A DNA stretch of 22,823 nt from Enterobacteriaceae bacterium UBA2655 (GTDB taxonomy: Bacteria; Pseudomonadota; Gammaproteobacteria; Enterobacterales; Enterobacteriaceae), in the NCBI GenBank assembly GCA_002359495.1, contig DENB01000039.1, forward strand, positions 29,898 to 52,720. The letters run 5' to 3'. Every line of letters begins with the position of its first letter. The first letter of the stretch is position 1. Made by a program: the position numbers and the translations under genes. Under the pieces are notes generated by a model. The model saw nothing but the letters and a program-made list of their open reading frames with translations, was not told the origin of the DNA and did no database searches. Shown here piece after piece: positions 16,459 through 22,823 of this stretch.

Positions 16459-17357
16459 TGGATTTCGCTAAATTACTCAGCGACTGTCAGGATCGCGTGA
16501 ATCATTCGCTGACGCGTTTTTTAGATCCACTCCCTTTTCAGAGTTCTCCTCTGGTGAACGCCATGCAGTATGGGGCACTATTAGGCGGCAAACGCCTGCG
16601 CCCTTTTCTGGTTTACGCCACCGGCGAGATGCTGAGAGCCGATCCGGCCAGCCTGGATGCGCCTGCCGCTGCGGTGGAGTGCATTCACGCCTATTCTTTG
16701 ATCCACGACGATCTGCCCGCCATGGATGATGACGCGTTACGTCGCGGACAGCCGACATGCCACATTAAATTTGGCGAAGATACCGCTATTTTAGCCGGCG
16801 ATGCCCTGCAAACGCTCGCCTTTTCCATTCTGGCCGACGAGCCGATGCCGGGCGTGAGCAGCGAGTTTCGTCTGCTGATGATCTCCGAACTGGCGAAGGC
16901 CAGCGGCGTAGCCGGCATGTGCGGCGGTCAGGCGCTCGATCTGGCGGCGGAAGGACAAAATGTGGATCTGGCTCAGCTTGAGCAAATTCATCGTCATAAA
17001 ACCGGCGCGCTGATCCGCGCAGCCGTGCGCATGGGCGCGCTGGCGGCCGGTCAGCGAGGACGCGACGCATTGCCGACGCTGGACAGCTACGCGGATGCTA
17101 TCGGCCTCGCCTTTCAGGTGCAGGATGATATCCTGGACGTCGTAGGCGACACGGCGATTACCGGCAAACGCCAGGGCGCCGATCAGGATTTAGGTAAAAG
17201 CACCTATCCGGCATTAATGGGACTGGATAACGCCCGCCGTAAAGCGCTGGATCTTTACCAGGAAGCGCTGGGCGCGCTGGAAATTCTTGCTGCGCAATCG
17301 TTCAATACAACCGCATTGCAAGCGCTGGCAAGCTTCACCATTGAACGCGACAAATAA
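16458..17357 (+). CDS. ispA: (2E,6E)-farnesyl diphosphate synthase
   Basis: Condenses isopentenyl diphosphate with dimethylallyl and geranyl diphosphate to give C15 farnesyl diphosphate, the precursor of quinone side chains, undecaprenyl phosphate and heme O. It has 299 residues, equal to E. coli IspA. The first aspartate-rich motif DDLPAMDDD (84-92) and the second DDILD (223-227) bind the magnesium-diphosphate. The basic GGKRLRPF (43-50) is the usual substrate-binding loop. It overlaps xseB by one base, and dxs follows after 19 bases, so two successive sections of isoprenoid synthesis share a transcript. Confidence 0.98.
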   Translation: MDFAKLLSDCQDRVNHSLTRFLDPLPFQSSPLVNAMQYGALLGGKRLRPFLVYATGEMLRADPASLDAPAAAVECIHAYSLIHDDLPAMDDDALRRGQPTCHIKFGEDTAILAGDALQTLAFSILADEPMPGVSSEFRLLMISELAKASGVAGMCGGQALDLAAEGQNVDLAQLEQIHRHKTGALIRAAVRMGALAAGQRGRDALPTLDSYADAIGLAFQVQDDILDVVGDTAITGKRQGADQDLGKSTYPALMGLDNARRKALDLYQEALGALEILAAQSFNTTALQALASFTIERDK

Positions 17358-17376
17358 CTTCCATAACGAGTCTCCG

Positions 17377-19242
17377 ATGAGTTTTGATATTGCAAAATAC
17401 CCGACGCTGGCGCTGGCAAGCACGGTACAGGAATTACGTTTACTGCCAAAAGAGAAGCTGCCCGTGCTCTGCGACGAGCTGCGCCAGTATTTGCTGGACA
17501 GCGTCAGCCGCTCAAGCGGCCATTTCGCCTCGGGTCTGGGCGTAGTGGAACTCACGGTTGCGCTGCATTATGTCTACAACACCCCTTTCGATCATCTGGT
17601 CTGGGATGTCGGCCACCAGGCTTATCCGCACAAAATTCTGACGGGACGCCGCGACAAAATCGGCACTATTCGGCAGAAAAATGGCCTGCACCCTTTCCCG
17701 TGGCGCGGCGAGAGCGAATATGACGTGCTGAGCGTTGGTCACTCCTCCACCTCCATCAGCGCCGGTCTCGGCATGGCGGTCGCCGCCGAGCGCGAAGGCA
17801 AAGGTCGCCGCACCGCCTGCATCATCGGCGACGGCGCGATCACCGCCGGGATGGCGTTCGAAGCGATGAACCATGCCGGCGATATTAAATCCGATCTGCT
17901 GGTGATCCTGAACGACAACGAGATGTCGATCTCCGAAAACGTCGGCGCGCTCAACAACCGTCTGGCGCAAATCCTCTCCGGCAAAACCTATGCGCGCCTG
18001 CGCGAAGGCGGCAAGCGCGTGCTTACCGGCCTGCCGCCGATCAAAGAGCTGGTCAGGCGCACCGAAGAGCATCTGAAAGGCATGGTGGTGCCGGGCACGC
18101 TGTTCGAAGAGCTGGGTTTTAACTATATCGGCCCGGTAGACGGCCATGATGTGCTGACGCTGGTGCATACGCTGAAAAATATGCGCGACCTGAAAGGTCC
18201 TCAGTTCCTGCATATCATGACGAAAAAGGGCAAAGGCTACGCGCCGGCGGAAGAAGATCCAATTACCTGGCACGCCGTGCCGAAATTCGATCCCGCCAGC
18301 GGCGCCCTGCCGAAAAGCGCTGAAGGCCTGCCGAGCTATTCGAAAATCTTCGGTAACTGGCTGTGCGAAATGGCCGCCGACGACCCCAAACTGATGGCGG
18401 TGACGCCGGCGATGCGCGAAGGGTCTGGCATGGTGCGCTTCTCGCGCGAGTTCCCGGCGCAATATTTCGACGTGGCGATTGCCGAGCAGCACGCGGTGAC
18501 CTTTGCGGCAGGTATGGCGATCGGCGGCTATAAGCCGATTGTCGCCATCTACTCCACTTTCCTGCAGCGCGCTTACGATCAGCTGATCCACGACGTGGCG
18601 ATCCAGAAGCTGCCGGTGCTGTTCGCTATCGACCGCGGCGGCATCGTCGGCGCCGACGGCCAGACGCATCAGGGCGCTTTCGACCTCGCCTATCTGCGCT
18701 GCGTGCCGGAAATGGTGATCATGACCCCGAGCGATGAGAACGAGTGCCGCCAGATGCTTTATACCGGCTATTACTATCAGGACGGCCCCAGCGCGGTGCG
18801 CTATCCGCGCGGCACCGGTACCGGCACCGCGCTGGAGCCGCTGCAAAGCCTGCCGCTCGGCAAAGGCGTGGTGAAGCGCGAAGGCGAAAAGCTGGCGATC
18901 CTTAACTTCGGCACCCTGCTGCCGGAAGCGAGCGCAGTGGCGGAATCGCTGAACGCGACGCTGGTGGATATGCGTTTCGTTAAGCCGCTCGACGAAGCCT
19001 TGATCCTTGAGCTGGCGGCCAGCCATGAAGCGCTGGTGACGCTGGAAGAAGGCGCTATCAAAGGCGGCGCCGGCAGCGGCGTCAATGAGCTGGTGATGGC
19101 GAAGCGTCTGCGGGCGACGGTACTGAACCTCGGCCTGCCGGATGAGTTTATTCCGCAGGGCACCCAAGATGAGATCCGTCACGACTATCGGCTGGATGCG
19201 GAAGGCATTCAACAACAGATCGCCGACTGGCTGGCGCAGTAA
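17377..19242 (+). CDS. dxs: 1-deoxy-D-xylulose-5-phosphate synthase
   Basis: Thiamine-diphosphate enzyme that joins pyruvate and glyceraldehyde 3-phosphate to form DXP, the entry step of the MEP isoprenoid pathway and a precursor of thiamine and pyridoxal phosphate. It has 621 residues (E. coli 620). Cofactor and catalytic residues align: His49, the thiamine-diphosphate motif GDG (151-153) ending at Asn181, and Glu370 in AIAEQHAVT. The start [13 protein letters not shown] matches E. coli exactly. The frame stays open 90 bases upstream, but that is ispA sequence. The ribosome binding site (ACGAG) is modest, so coupling to ispA is likely. A 94-base gap with a strong hairpin separates it from yajO. 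Confidence 0.98.
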   Translation: MSFDIAKYPTLALASTVQELRLLPKEKLPVLCDELRQYLLDSVSRSSGHFASGLGVVELTVALHYVYNTPFDHLVWDVGHQAYPHKILTGRRDKIGTIRQKNGLHPFPWRGESEYDVLSVGHSSTSISAGLGMAVAAEREGKGRRTACIIGDGAITAGMAFEAMNHAGDIKSDLLVILNDNEMSISENVGALNNRLAQILSGKTYARLREGGKRVLTGLPPIKELVRRTEEHLKGMVVPGTLFEELGFNYIGPVDGHDVLTLVHTLKNMRDLKGPQFLHIMTKKGKGYAPAEEDPITWHAVPKFDPASGALPKSAEGLPSYSKIFGNWLCEMAADDPKLMAVTPAMREGSGMVRFSREFPAQYFDVAIAEQHAVTFAAGMAIGGYKPIVAIYSTFLQRAYDQLIHDVAIQKLPVLFAIDRGGIVGADGQTHQGAFDLAYLRCVPEMVIMTPSDENECRQMLYTGYYYQDGPSAVRYPRGTGTGTALEPLQSLPLGKGVVKREGEKLAILNFGTLLPEASAVAESLNATLVDMRFVKPLDEALILELAASHEALVTLEEGAIKGGAGSGVNELVMAKRLRATVLNLGLPDEFIPQGTQDEIRHDYRLDAEGIQQQIADWLAQ

Positions 19243-19253
19243 TCCTTTTCTGA

Positions 19254-19275
19254 CTGCTCCCCGTCCGGGGAGCAG
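19254..19275 (+). other. GC-rich hairpin between dxs and yajO
   Basis: CTGCTCCCC (19254-19262) and GGGGAGCAG (19267-19275) form a perfect nine-base-pair stem with a four-base loop, 11 bases after the dxs stop. No U-tract follows directly. A weaker ATTTTC/GAAAAT repeat with a T-rich end lies at 19299-19314. It could lower readthrough into yajO or protect the 3' end of dxs mRNA. Confidence 0.6.
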
Positions 19276-19336
19276 GACCTGCTATCCTTACCGGGTCGAT
19301 TTTCTCAAGAAAATTTCCTTTCGAGCAGGAGCCATA

Positions 19337-20311
19337 ATGAAAACCGTACAACTCGGCACTACCGATCTGCAGGTTTCCCGTCTCTGCCTGGGCTGCATGA
19401 CCTTTGGTCAACCCGATCGCGGCAACCACGCATGGACCCTACCCGAAGAGCGCAGCCGCCCGCTGATCAAGCAGGCGCTGGAGGCGGGCATCAATTTTTT
19501 CGACACTGCCAACAGCTATTCCGACGGCAGCAGCGAAGAAATTGTCGGTTGCGCGCTGAAAGAGTATGCGCGCCGCGATGAGATCGTGGTTGCGACCAAA
19601 GTCTACTTCCCGATGAGCAACCTGTCGAAGGGCCTGTCGCGCGCCAACATTCTGCAATCCATCGACGACAGCCTGTCCCGACTCGGCATGGAGTATGTGG
19701 ATCTGCTGCAGATCCACCGCTGGGATTACGAGACGCCGCTGGAAGAGACGCTGGAAGCGTTGAACGATGTGGTGAAGGCGGGCAAAGCGCGCTATATCGG
19801 CGCATCCTCCATGTACGCCTGGCAGTTCGCCAAAGCGATTTACACGCAAGACCGCTACGGCTGGGCGCGTTTCGTCAGCATGCAGGATCAATACAACCTG
19901 ATCCAACGCGAAGAGGAGCGCGAAATGCACCCGCTCTGTCTGGCGGAAAACGTCGCCGTGCTGCCCTGGAGCCCGTTGGCGCGCGGTCGCCTGACCCGTC
20001 CTTGGGGCGAAACCACGGCGCGCTCTAATACCGACGAATATGGCAAAACTCTCTACAGCCACACGGAAGAGAACGATGCCGCCATCGCCGGGCGGGTCGA
20101 GGCGCTGGCGAACCGGAAAGGCGTCAGTCGCGCGCAGATCGCGCTCGCCTGGATGCTGAGCAAACCGGTGATAACCGCGCCGATTATCGGGGCGTCGCGC
20201 GAGGAGCAGCTGGCGGATTTAGTGAAGGCGGTGGATATCACGCTTGATGCGGCCGAGATCGCCGAACTGGAAGGGGCTTACCGGCCGCATCCGGTGGTGG
20301 GATTCGAGTAA
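19337..20311 (+). CDS. yajO: Aldo-keto reductase YajO, reported 1-deoxyxylulose-5-phosphate source
   Basis: NADPH-dependent aldo-keto reductase family protein. Altered or overproduced E. coli YajO has been reported to restore DXP formation in a dxs mutant, probably from ribulose 5-phosphate, which fits its place next to dxs. It has 324 residues, equal to E. coli YajO. AKR hallmarks are the FDTANSYSDGSSEE loop with the catalytic Asp and Tyr, Lys in VVATKV, His in LQIHRWDY, and the C-terminal cofactor-binding region around PIIGASREEQL. The start at 19337 has an AGGAG site eight bases upstream; the longer open frame would overlap dxs. It ends convergent with pgpA. The family is certain; the natural substrate is not settled. 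Confidence 0.94.
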   Translation: MKTVQLGTTDLQVSRLCLGCMTFGQPDRGNHAWTLPEERSRPLIKQALEAGINFFDTANSYSDGSSEEIVGCALKEYARRDEIVVATKVYFPMSNLSKGLSRANILQSIDDSLSRLGMEYVDLLQIHRWDYETPLEETLEALNDVVKAGKARYIGASSMYAWQFAKAIYTQDRYGWARFVSMQDQYNLIQREEEREMHPLCLAENVAVLPWSPLARGRLTRPWGETTARSNTDEYGKTLYSHTEENDAAIAGRVEALANRKGVSRAQIALAWMLSKPVITAPIIGASREEQLADLVKAVDITLDAAEIAELEGAYRPHPVVGFE

Positions 20312-20322
20312 CATTGCCTGAC

Positions 20323-20345
20323 GCGCGGCCCACGCCGGGCCGCGC
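20323..20345. terminator. Strong GC hairpin between convergent yajO and pgpA
   Basis: GCGCGGCCC (20323-20331) and GGGCCGCGC (20337-20345) form a perfect nine-base-pair stem with a five-base loop, filling most of the 37-base gap between the two stop codons. There is no U-tract on either side, so it is not a classical intrinsic terminator. It may block transcription collision, act with Rho, or stabilise 3' ends. Confidence 0.5.
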
Positions 20346-20348
20346 CGG

Positions 20349-20855
20349 TTACATCGGCCAGTGGTGCCCCGCCACGTAGAGAATGCCGGCTGAAATCACC
20401 CCGGCGATAATATCGTCCACCATGATCCCCATCCCACCATGCACGTTGCGGTCGAACCAGCGGATCGGCCAGGGTTTCCACATGTCGAAGATACGGAAAA
20501 TCACGAAGCCCGCCAGCACCCACTGCCACTTCAGCGCCGGAATTGCCATCAACGTGATCCACATGCCGATGTATTCGTCCCAGACGATGCTGCCGTGATC
20601 GTGAACGCCCATATCTTTCGCGGTGCGATGGCAGATATAAACGCCGACGCTGATGCCGACCATCATCAGCAACGAATAGAGCTGGAGCGGCAAAAAAGTC
20701 ATCAGCCACCAGAACGGAATGGCGGCCAGCGATCCCATGGTGCCCGGCACATAAGGACTCAGGCCGCTGCCGAAGCCGGTCGCCAGCAGATGCCAGGGGT
20801 TGCTCAGCCGCAGGCGGCTTTTCGCCACATCTTTATTTAGCGTCAAAGTGGTCAA
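20349..20855 (-). CDS. pgpA: Phosphatidylglycerophosphatase A
   Basis: Inner-membrane phosphatase that converts phosphatidylglycerophosphate to phosphatidylglycerol. It has 168 residues from the TTG at 20855; E. coli PgpA has 172 with a longer C-terminus. Family blocks are intact: [30 protein letters not shown] and [17 protein letters not shown], with several membrane segments. The start is uncertain. No ATG lies between the thiL stop and the conserved KDVAKSR. The TTG at 20855 gives a protein colinear with E. coli ([14 protein letters not shown] against MTILPRHKDVAKSR), but its AAGGA site is only one or two bases away. A second TTG at 20846 has the AAGGA at about ten bases. Either way it overlaps the end of thiL (23 or 14 bases), suggesting coupled translation. 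Confidence 0.95.
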   Translation of the reverse strand: MTTLTLNKDVAKSRLRLSNPWHLLATGFGSGLSPYVPGTMGSLAAIPFWWLMTFLPLQLYSLLMMVGISVGVYICHRTAKDMGVHDHGSIVWDEYIGMWITLMAIPALKWQWVLAGFVIFRIFDMWKPWPIRWFDRNVHGGMGIMVDDIIAGVISAGILYVAGHHWPM

Positions 20856-21810
20856 ATCCTTTTTGTTCAAACCGGAACGGTTTGCCGTTATCCAGCAGGG
20901 TAAAGCCTTCCCCTTCCGCCACAATCTGACCGATGCAGCTGTAAGGCACGCCAAGATGGCCTAAGGCGACATCCAGCGCGCCGCGGTGCATTTCCGGCAC
21001 GGTAAAGCAGAGTTCGTAATCTTCGCCGCCGCTCAGCGCCCAGCGCAGCGCCTGGTTGATATCGAAATGGGCGCGCAGCGCCGGCGATAGCGGCAACGCC
21101 TCAAGCTGGACGCGCGCGCCGCAGTGGCTGGCGGCGAGAATATGGCCTAAATCGGACATCAGGCCGTCGGAGAGATCGATGGCCGAGGAGGCCAGGTTAC
21201 GCAGCGCTTGGCCTTGCAGAATGCGCGGCATCGGACGCAGATGGCGCTTGATCAGCGCCTCGTGCACCGCCGGATCCTCAATGCGGATATGGTGTTGCAG
21301 CAGCGCCAGGCCCGCCGCGCTGTCGCCTAAGGTGCCGGTGACGAAAATCCAGTCGCCGGGACGCGCGCCCGAACGTTTCAACGCCTTTCCGTTCGGCACC
21401 AGACCGTGAATGCCCAGCGTCATGCTGAGCGGACCGCGCGTGGTATCGCCGCCGATCAGCTGCATATCGTAGTAATCGAGCAGCTCGAACAGGCTGTCGC
21501 TGAACGCCTGCAGCCAGCTTTCATCGACCTCAGGCAGCGTTAGCGCCAGGGTCAGCCAGGCCGGATCGGCGCCCATCGCCGCCAAATCGCTCAGGTTCAC
21601 CGCCAGCGCCTTATAGCCCAAATCGGCAGGATGAATATCCCGCAGGAAATGCACGCCCGCGACCAGCGTATCGGTGCTGATCGCCAGCGTCTGTTTATCC
21701 GGCACCTTCAGCAAGGCGCAGTCGTCGCCGATTCCCTTCTCTACATCCCGTCGGGAACTGGTTACGCGATTGAAATAACGTGCGATGAGCTCGAATTCGC
21801 CACAAGCCAT
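20833..21810 (-). CDS. thiL: Thiamine-monophosphate kinase
   Basis: ATP-dependent phosphorylation of thiamine monophosphate to thiamine diphosphate, the active cofactor used by Dxs among others. It has 325 residues, equal to E. coli ThiL. The PurM-like fold motifs are visible: GIGDDCAL with Asp29 and Asp30, [26 protein letters not shown] and SGGEDYEL. The start MACGEF at 21810 matches E. coli and has a modest GGGA ribosome binding site. The last residues GFDHFDAK overlap the start of pgpA; E. coli reads GYDHF there, which bears on the pgpA start codon. It lies downstream of nusB, with a terminator in the 57-base gap. Confidence 0.98.
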   Translation of the reverse strand: MACGEFELIARYFNRVTSSRRDVEKGIGDDCALLKVPDKQTLAISTDTLVAGVHFLRDIHPADLGYKALAVNLSDLAAMGADPAWLTLALTLPEVDESWLQAFSDSLFELLDYYDMQLIGGDTTRGPLSMTLGIHGLVPNGKALKRSGARPGDWIFVTGTLGDSAAGLALLQHHIRIEDPAVHEALIKRHLRPMPRILQGQALRNLASSAIDLSDGLMSDLGHILAASHCGARVQLEALPLSPALRAHFDINQALRWALSGGEDYELCFTVPEMHRGALDVALGHLGVPYSCIGQIVAEGEGFTLLDNGKPFRFEQKGFDHFDAK

Positions 21811-21830
21811 AATTGCGTCCCGCTTACCCC

Positions 21831-21859
21831 TGAAAGAAAAAGGCCGGCGAACCGGCCTT
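21831..21859 (-). terminator. Intrinsic terminator (attenuator) between nusB and thiL
   Basis: On the minus strand AAGGCCGG and CCGGCCTT (21859-21852 and 21847-21840) form a perfect eight-base-pair stem with a TTCG tetraloop, followed by TTTTCTTTC. It begins nine bases after the nusB stop codon and ends 21 bases before the thiL ATG. No promoter for thiL is visible in the 57-base gap, so thiL-pgpA expression probably depends on readthrough. Confidence 0.85.
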
Positions 21860-21867
21860 ATACAGCA

Positions 21868-22287
21868 TTATTTTCTGTTTGGTCGAATCTGTGGAGCCGC
21901 TTTGTCCAGCACGCCGTTCACGAATTTATGACTGTCTTCCGCGCCGAATACTTTCGCCAGCTCGATGCCTTCGTTGATGGCGACTTTATAAGGCACATCG
22001 GCGCGCTTGCTCAGCTCATAAAGTGAAATGCGCAGAATGGCTTTTTCCACCTGGCCCAGCTCTTCCAGCTGACGCGACAGGTAAGGCTTCATCAAGCCAT
22101 CAAGGTATGCGCTGTTAGTCGCCACACCGGCCAGCAATTCACGGAAGTAGTTAATATCGACGTCTTTCACGTCCTGTTCCGCCAGAAACTGGTATTCCAC
22201 ATCGGCAATGTCGTTGTTGGACAACTGCCAGGAGTAAAGCGCCTGGACAGCGCACTCACGGGCGCGACGACGAGCAGCAGGTTTCAC
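21868..22287 (-). CDS. nusB: Transcription antitermination factor NusB
   Basis: RNA-binding factor that, with NusE (ribosomal protein S10), recognises boxA in ribosomal RNA leaders and assembles the antitermination complex. It has 139 residues, equal to E. coli NusB, from [20 protein letters not shown] to [12 protein letters not shown]. The arginine-rich N-terminus (RRRARE, 6-11) contributes to boxA binding. The start codon is GTG (22287-22285), preceded by an AAGGGGAA site. It lies 19 bases after ribE and is probably co-transcribed with it. The terminator after it probably lets nusB be made in excess over thiL and pgpA. Confidence 0.98.
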   Translation of the reverse strand: MKPAARRRARECAVQALYSWQLSNNDIADVEYQFLAEQDVKDVDINYFRELLAGVATNSAYLDGLMKPYLSRQLEELGQVEKAILRISLYELSKRADVPYKVAINEGIELAKVFGAEDSHKFVNGVLDKAAPQIRPNRK

Positions 22288-22306
22288 AAAATTCCCCTTA
22301 CAAAAA

Positions 22307-22777
22307 TCAGGCTTTGATGGCTTTCAATACGTTAATCATTTCAAGTGCGGTGAGGGCCGCTTCGGCGCCTTTGTTACCCGCTTTGGTGCCGGCGCGTTCA
22401 ATGGCCTGCTCGATGTTTTCAGTGGTCAGCACGCCGAAGGCGACCGGAATTTCACTGTTCATCGCGACGCTGGCGATGCCAGAGCTGGCTTCGCCGGCAA
22501 CATATTCAAAATGGGCGGTGCCGCCGCGGATAACGGTACCCAGAGCGATAACCGCATCGTGTTTACCGGCTTTGGCCAGCGCGCGGGCGGCCAGCGGCAG
22601 TTCATACGCACCCGGTACCCAGACGACGGTGATGTTTTCATCTTTCACCTGACCGATGCGTTTCAGAGCATCGATCGCGCCATCCAGCAGGCTGTCATTG
22701 ATGAAGTTGTTAAAACGCGCAATCACGATGGCAACATTGGCATCGGGCGTGGCAACAGCAGCTTCGATAACTTTCAT
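22307..22777 (-). CDS. ribE: 6,7-dimethyl-8-ribityllumazine synthase
   Basis: Penultimate step of riboflavin synthesis: joins 5-amino-6-ribitylaminouracil with 3,4-dihydroxybutanone 4-phosphate to form lumazine; forms large 60-subunit shells in many bacteria. Also called ribH. It has 156 residues, equal to the E. coli enzyme. Active-site stretches RFNNFIN (21-27), PGAYELP (55-61) and [16 protein letters not shown] with the catalytic His89 are conserved. An AAGGATAAGT ribosome binding site precedes the ATG at 22777. It is followed by nusB. The region upstream of it (22778-22823) contains a GC-rich GCCCC/GGGGC repeat but no identifiable gene; in E. coli ribD lies upstream. Confidence 0.98.
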   Translation of the reverse strand: MKVIEAAVATPDANVAIVIARFNNFINDSLLDGAIDALKRIGQVKDENITVVWVPGAYELPLAARALAKAGKHDAVIALGTVIRGGTAHFEYVAGEASSGIASVAMNSEIPVAFGVLTTENIEQAIERAGTKAGNKGAEAALTALEMINVLKAIKA

Positions 22778-22823
22778 ACTTATCCTTTCAGGGTTTTGTT
22801 ATGGCCCCGCAGGGGGGCGGATT

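Noticed and set aside
17512..19215. 567-codon open frame on the minus strand opposite dxs
   Set aside because: It is antisense to a fully conserved dxs, its product is rich in His, Arg and Gln with no recognisable domain, and its length follows from GC-rich codon usage on the other strand.
1..22823. Mobile elements, genomic island, CRISPR array, tRNA or rRNA, phage or toxin-antitoxin genes
   Set aside because: All genes are core enterobacterial genes in conserved order, and no repeats, att-like duplications, transposase fragments or RNA-gene signatures were seen.

Overview
This window is a block of core chromosome from a gammaproteobacterium of the order Enterobacterales. The proteins resemble their Escherichia coli counterparts nearly residue for residue, the gene order matches the E. 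coli clpP-to-ribE segment as I remember it, and the DNA is moderately GC-rich with AT-rich promoter gaps. The differences from E. coli (for example in ClpP, Tig, PanE and the ThiL/PgpA junction) suggest a relative such as Pantoea, Mixta or Erwinia. That genus-level guess is inference and could not be tested here.

Layout. 1-3170 (minus strand): the 5' end of clpX, then clpP, tig (trigger factor) and bolA. This is a protein quality-control and stress block, with a very good heat-shock (sigma-32 type) promoter before clpP. 3392-5549 (plus): lipoprotein gene yajG and muropeptide permease ampG. 5550-5998: a 449-base AT-rich regulatory gap. 5999-10766 (plus): cyoABCDE, the complete cytochrome bo3 ubiquinol oxidase plus heme O synthase, ending in an intrinsic terminator. 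10897-12261 (plus): MFS transporter yajR, convergent with yajQ (minus, 12296-12787) across a shared terminator. 12915-14385 (plus): panE and yajL, which overlap by 47 bases. 14533-15981 (minus): thiI. 16216-20311 (plus): xseB-ispA-dxs-yajO. 20349-22777 (minus): ribE-nusB-thiL-pgpA.

How the genes work together. The second half clusters steps of linked cofactor and isoprenoid metabolism. Dxs, itself a thiamine-diphosphate enzyme, makes 1-deoxyxylulose 5-phosphate (DXP) for isoprenoids, thiazole and pyridoxal. YajO is a reported alternative source of DXP. IspA makes farnesyl diphosphate, which CyoE upstream needs to make heme O for the Cyo oxidase. ThiI mobilises sulfur for thiazole and tRNA thiolation, ThiL makes the active thiamine diphosphate, PanE works in pantothenate synthesis and RibE in riboflavin synthesis.

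I found no mobile element, tRNA, rRNA, CRISPR array, phage gene or obvious horizontally acquired island, and no new multi-gene system. The items worth a second look are small: a 24-base near-perfect palindrome upstream of the cyo promoter, overlapping reading frames whose sequence changes affect two proteins at once (panE/yajL, thiL/pgpA), a long hairpin in the tig mRNA leader, and an intrinsic terminator between nusB and thiL. Comparisons with E. coli are from memory and should be confirmed by alignment.
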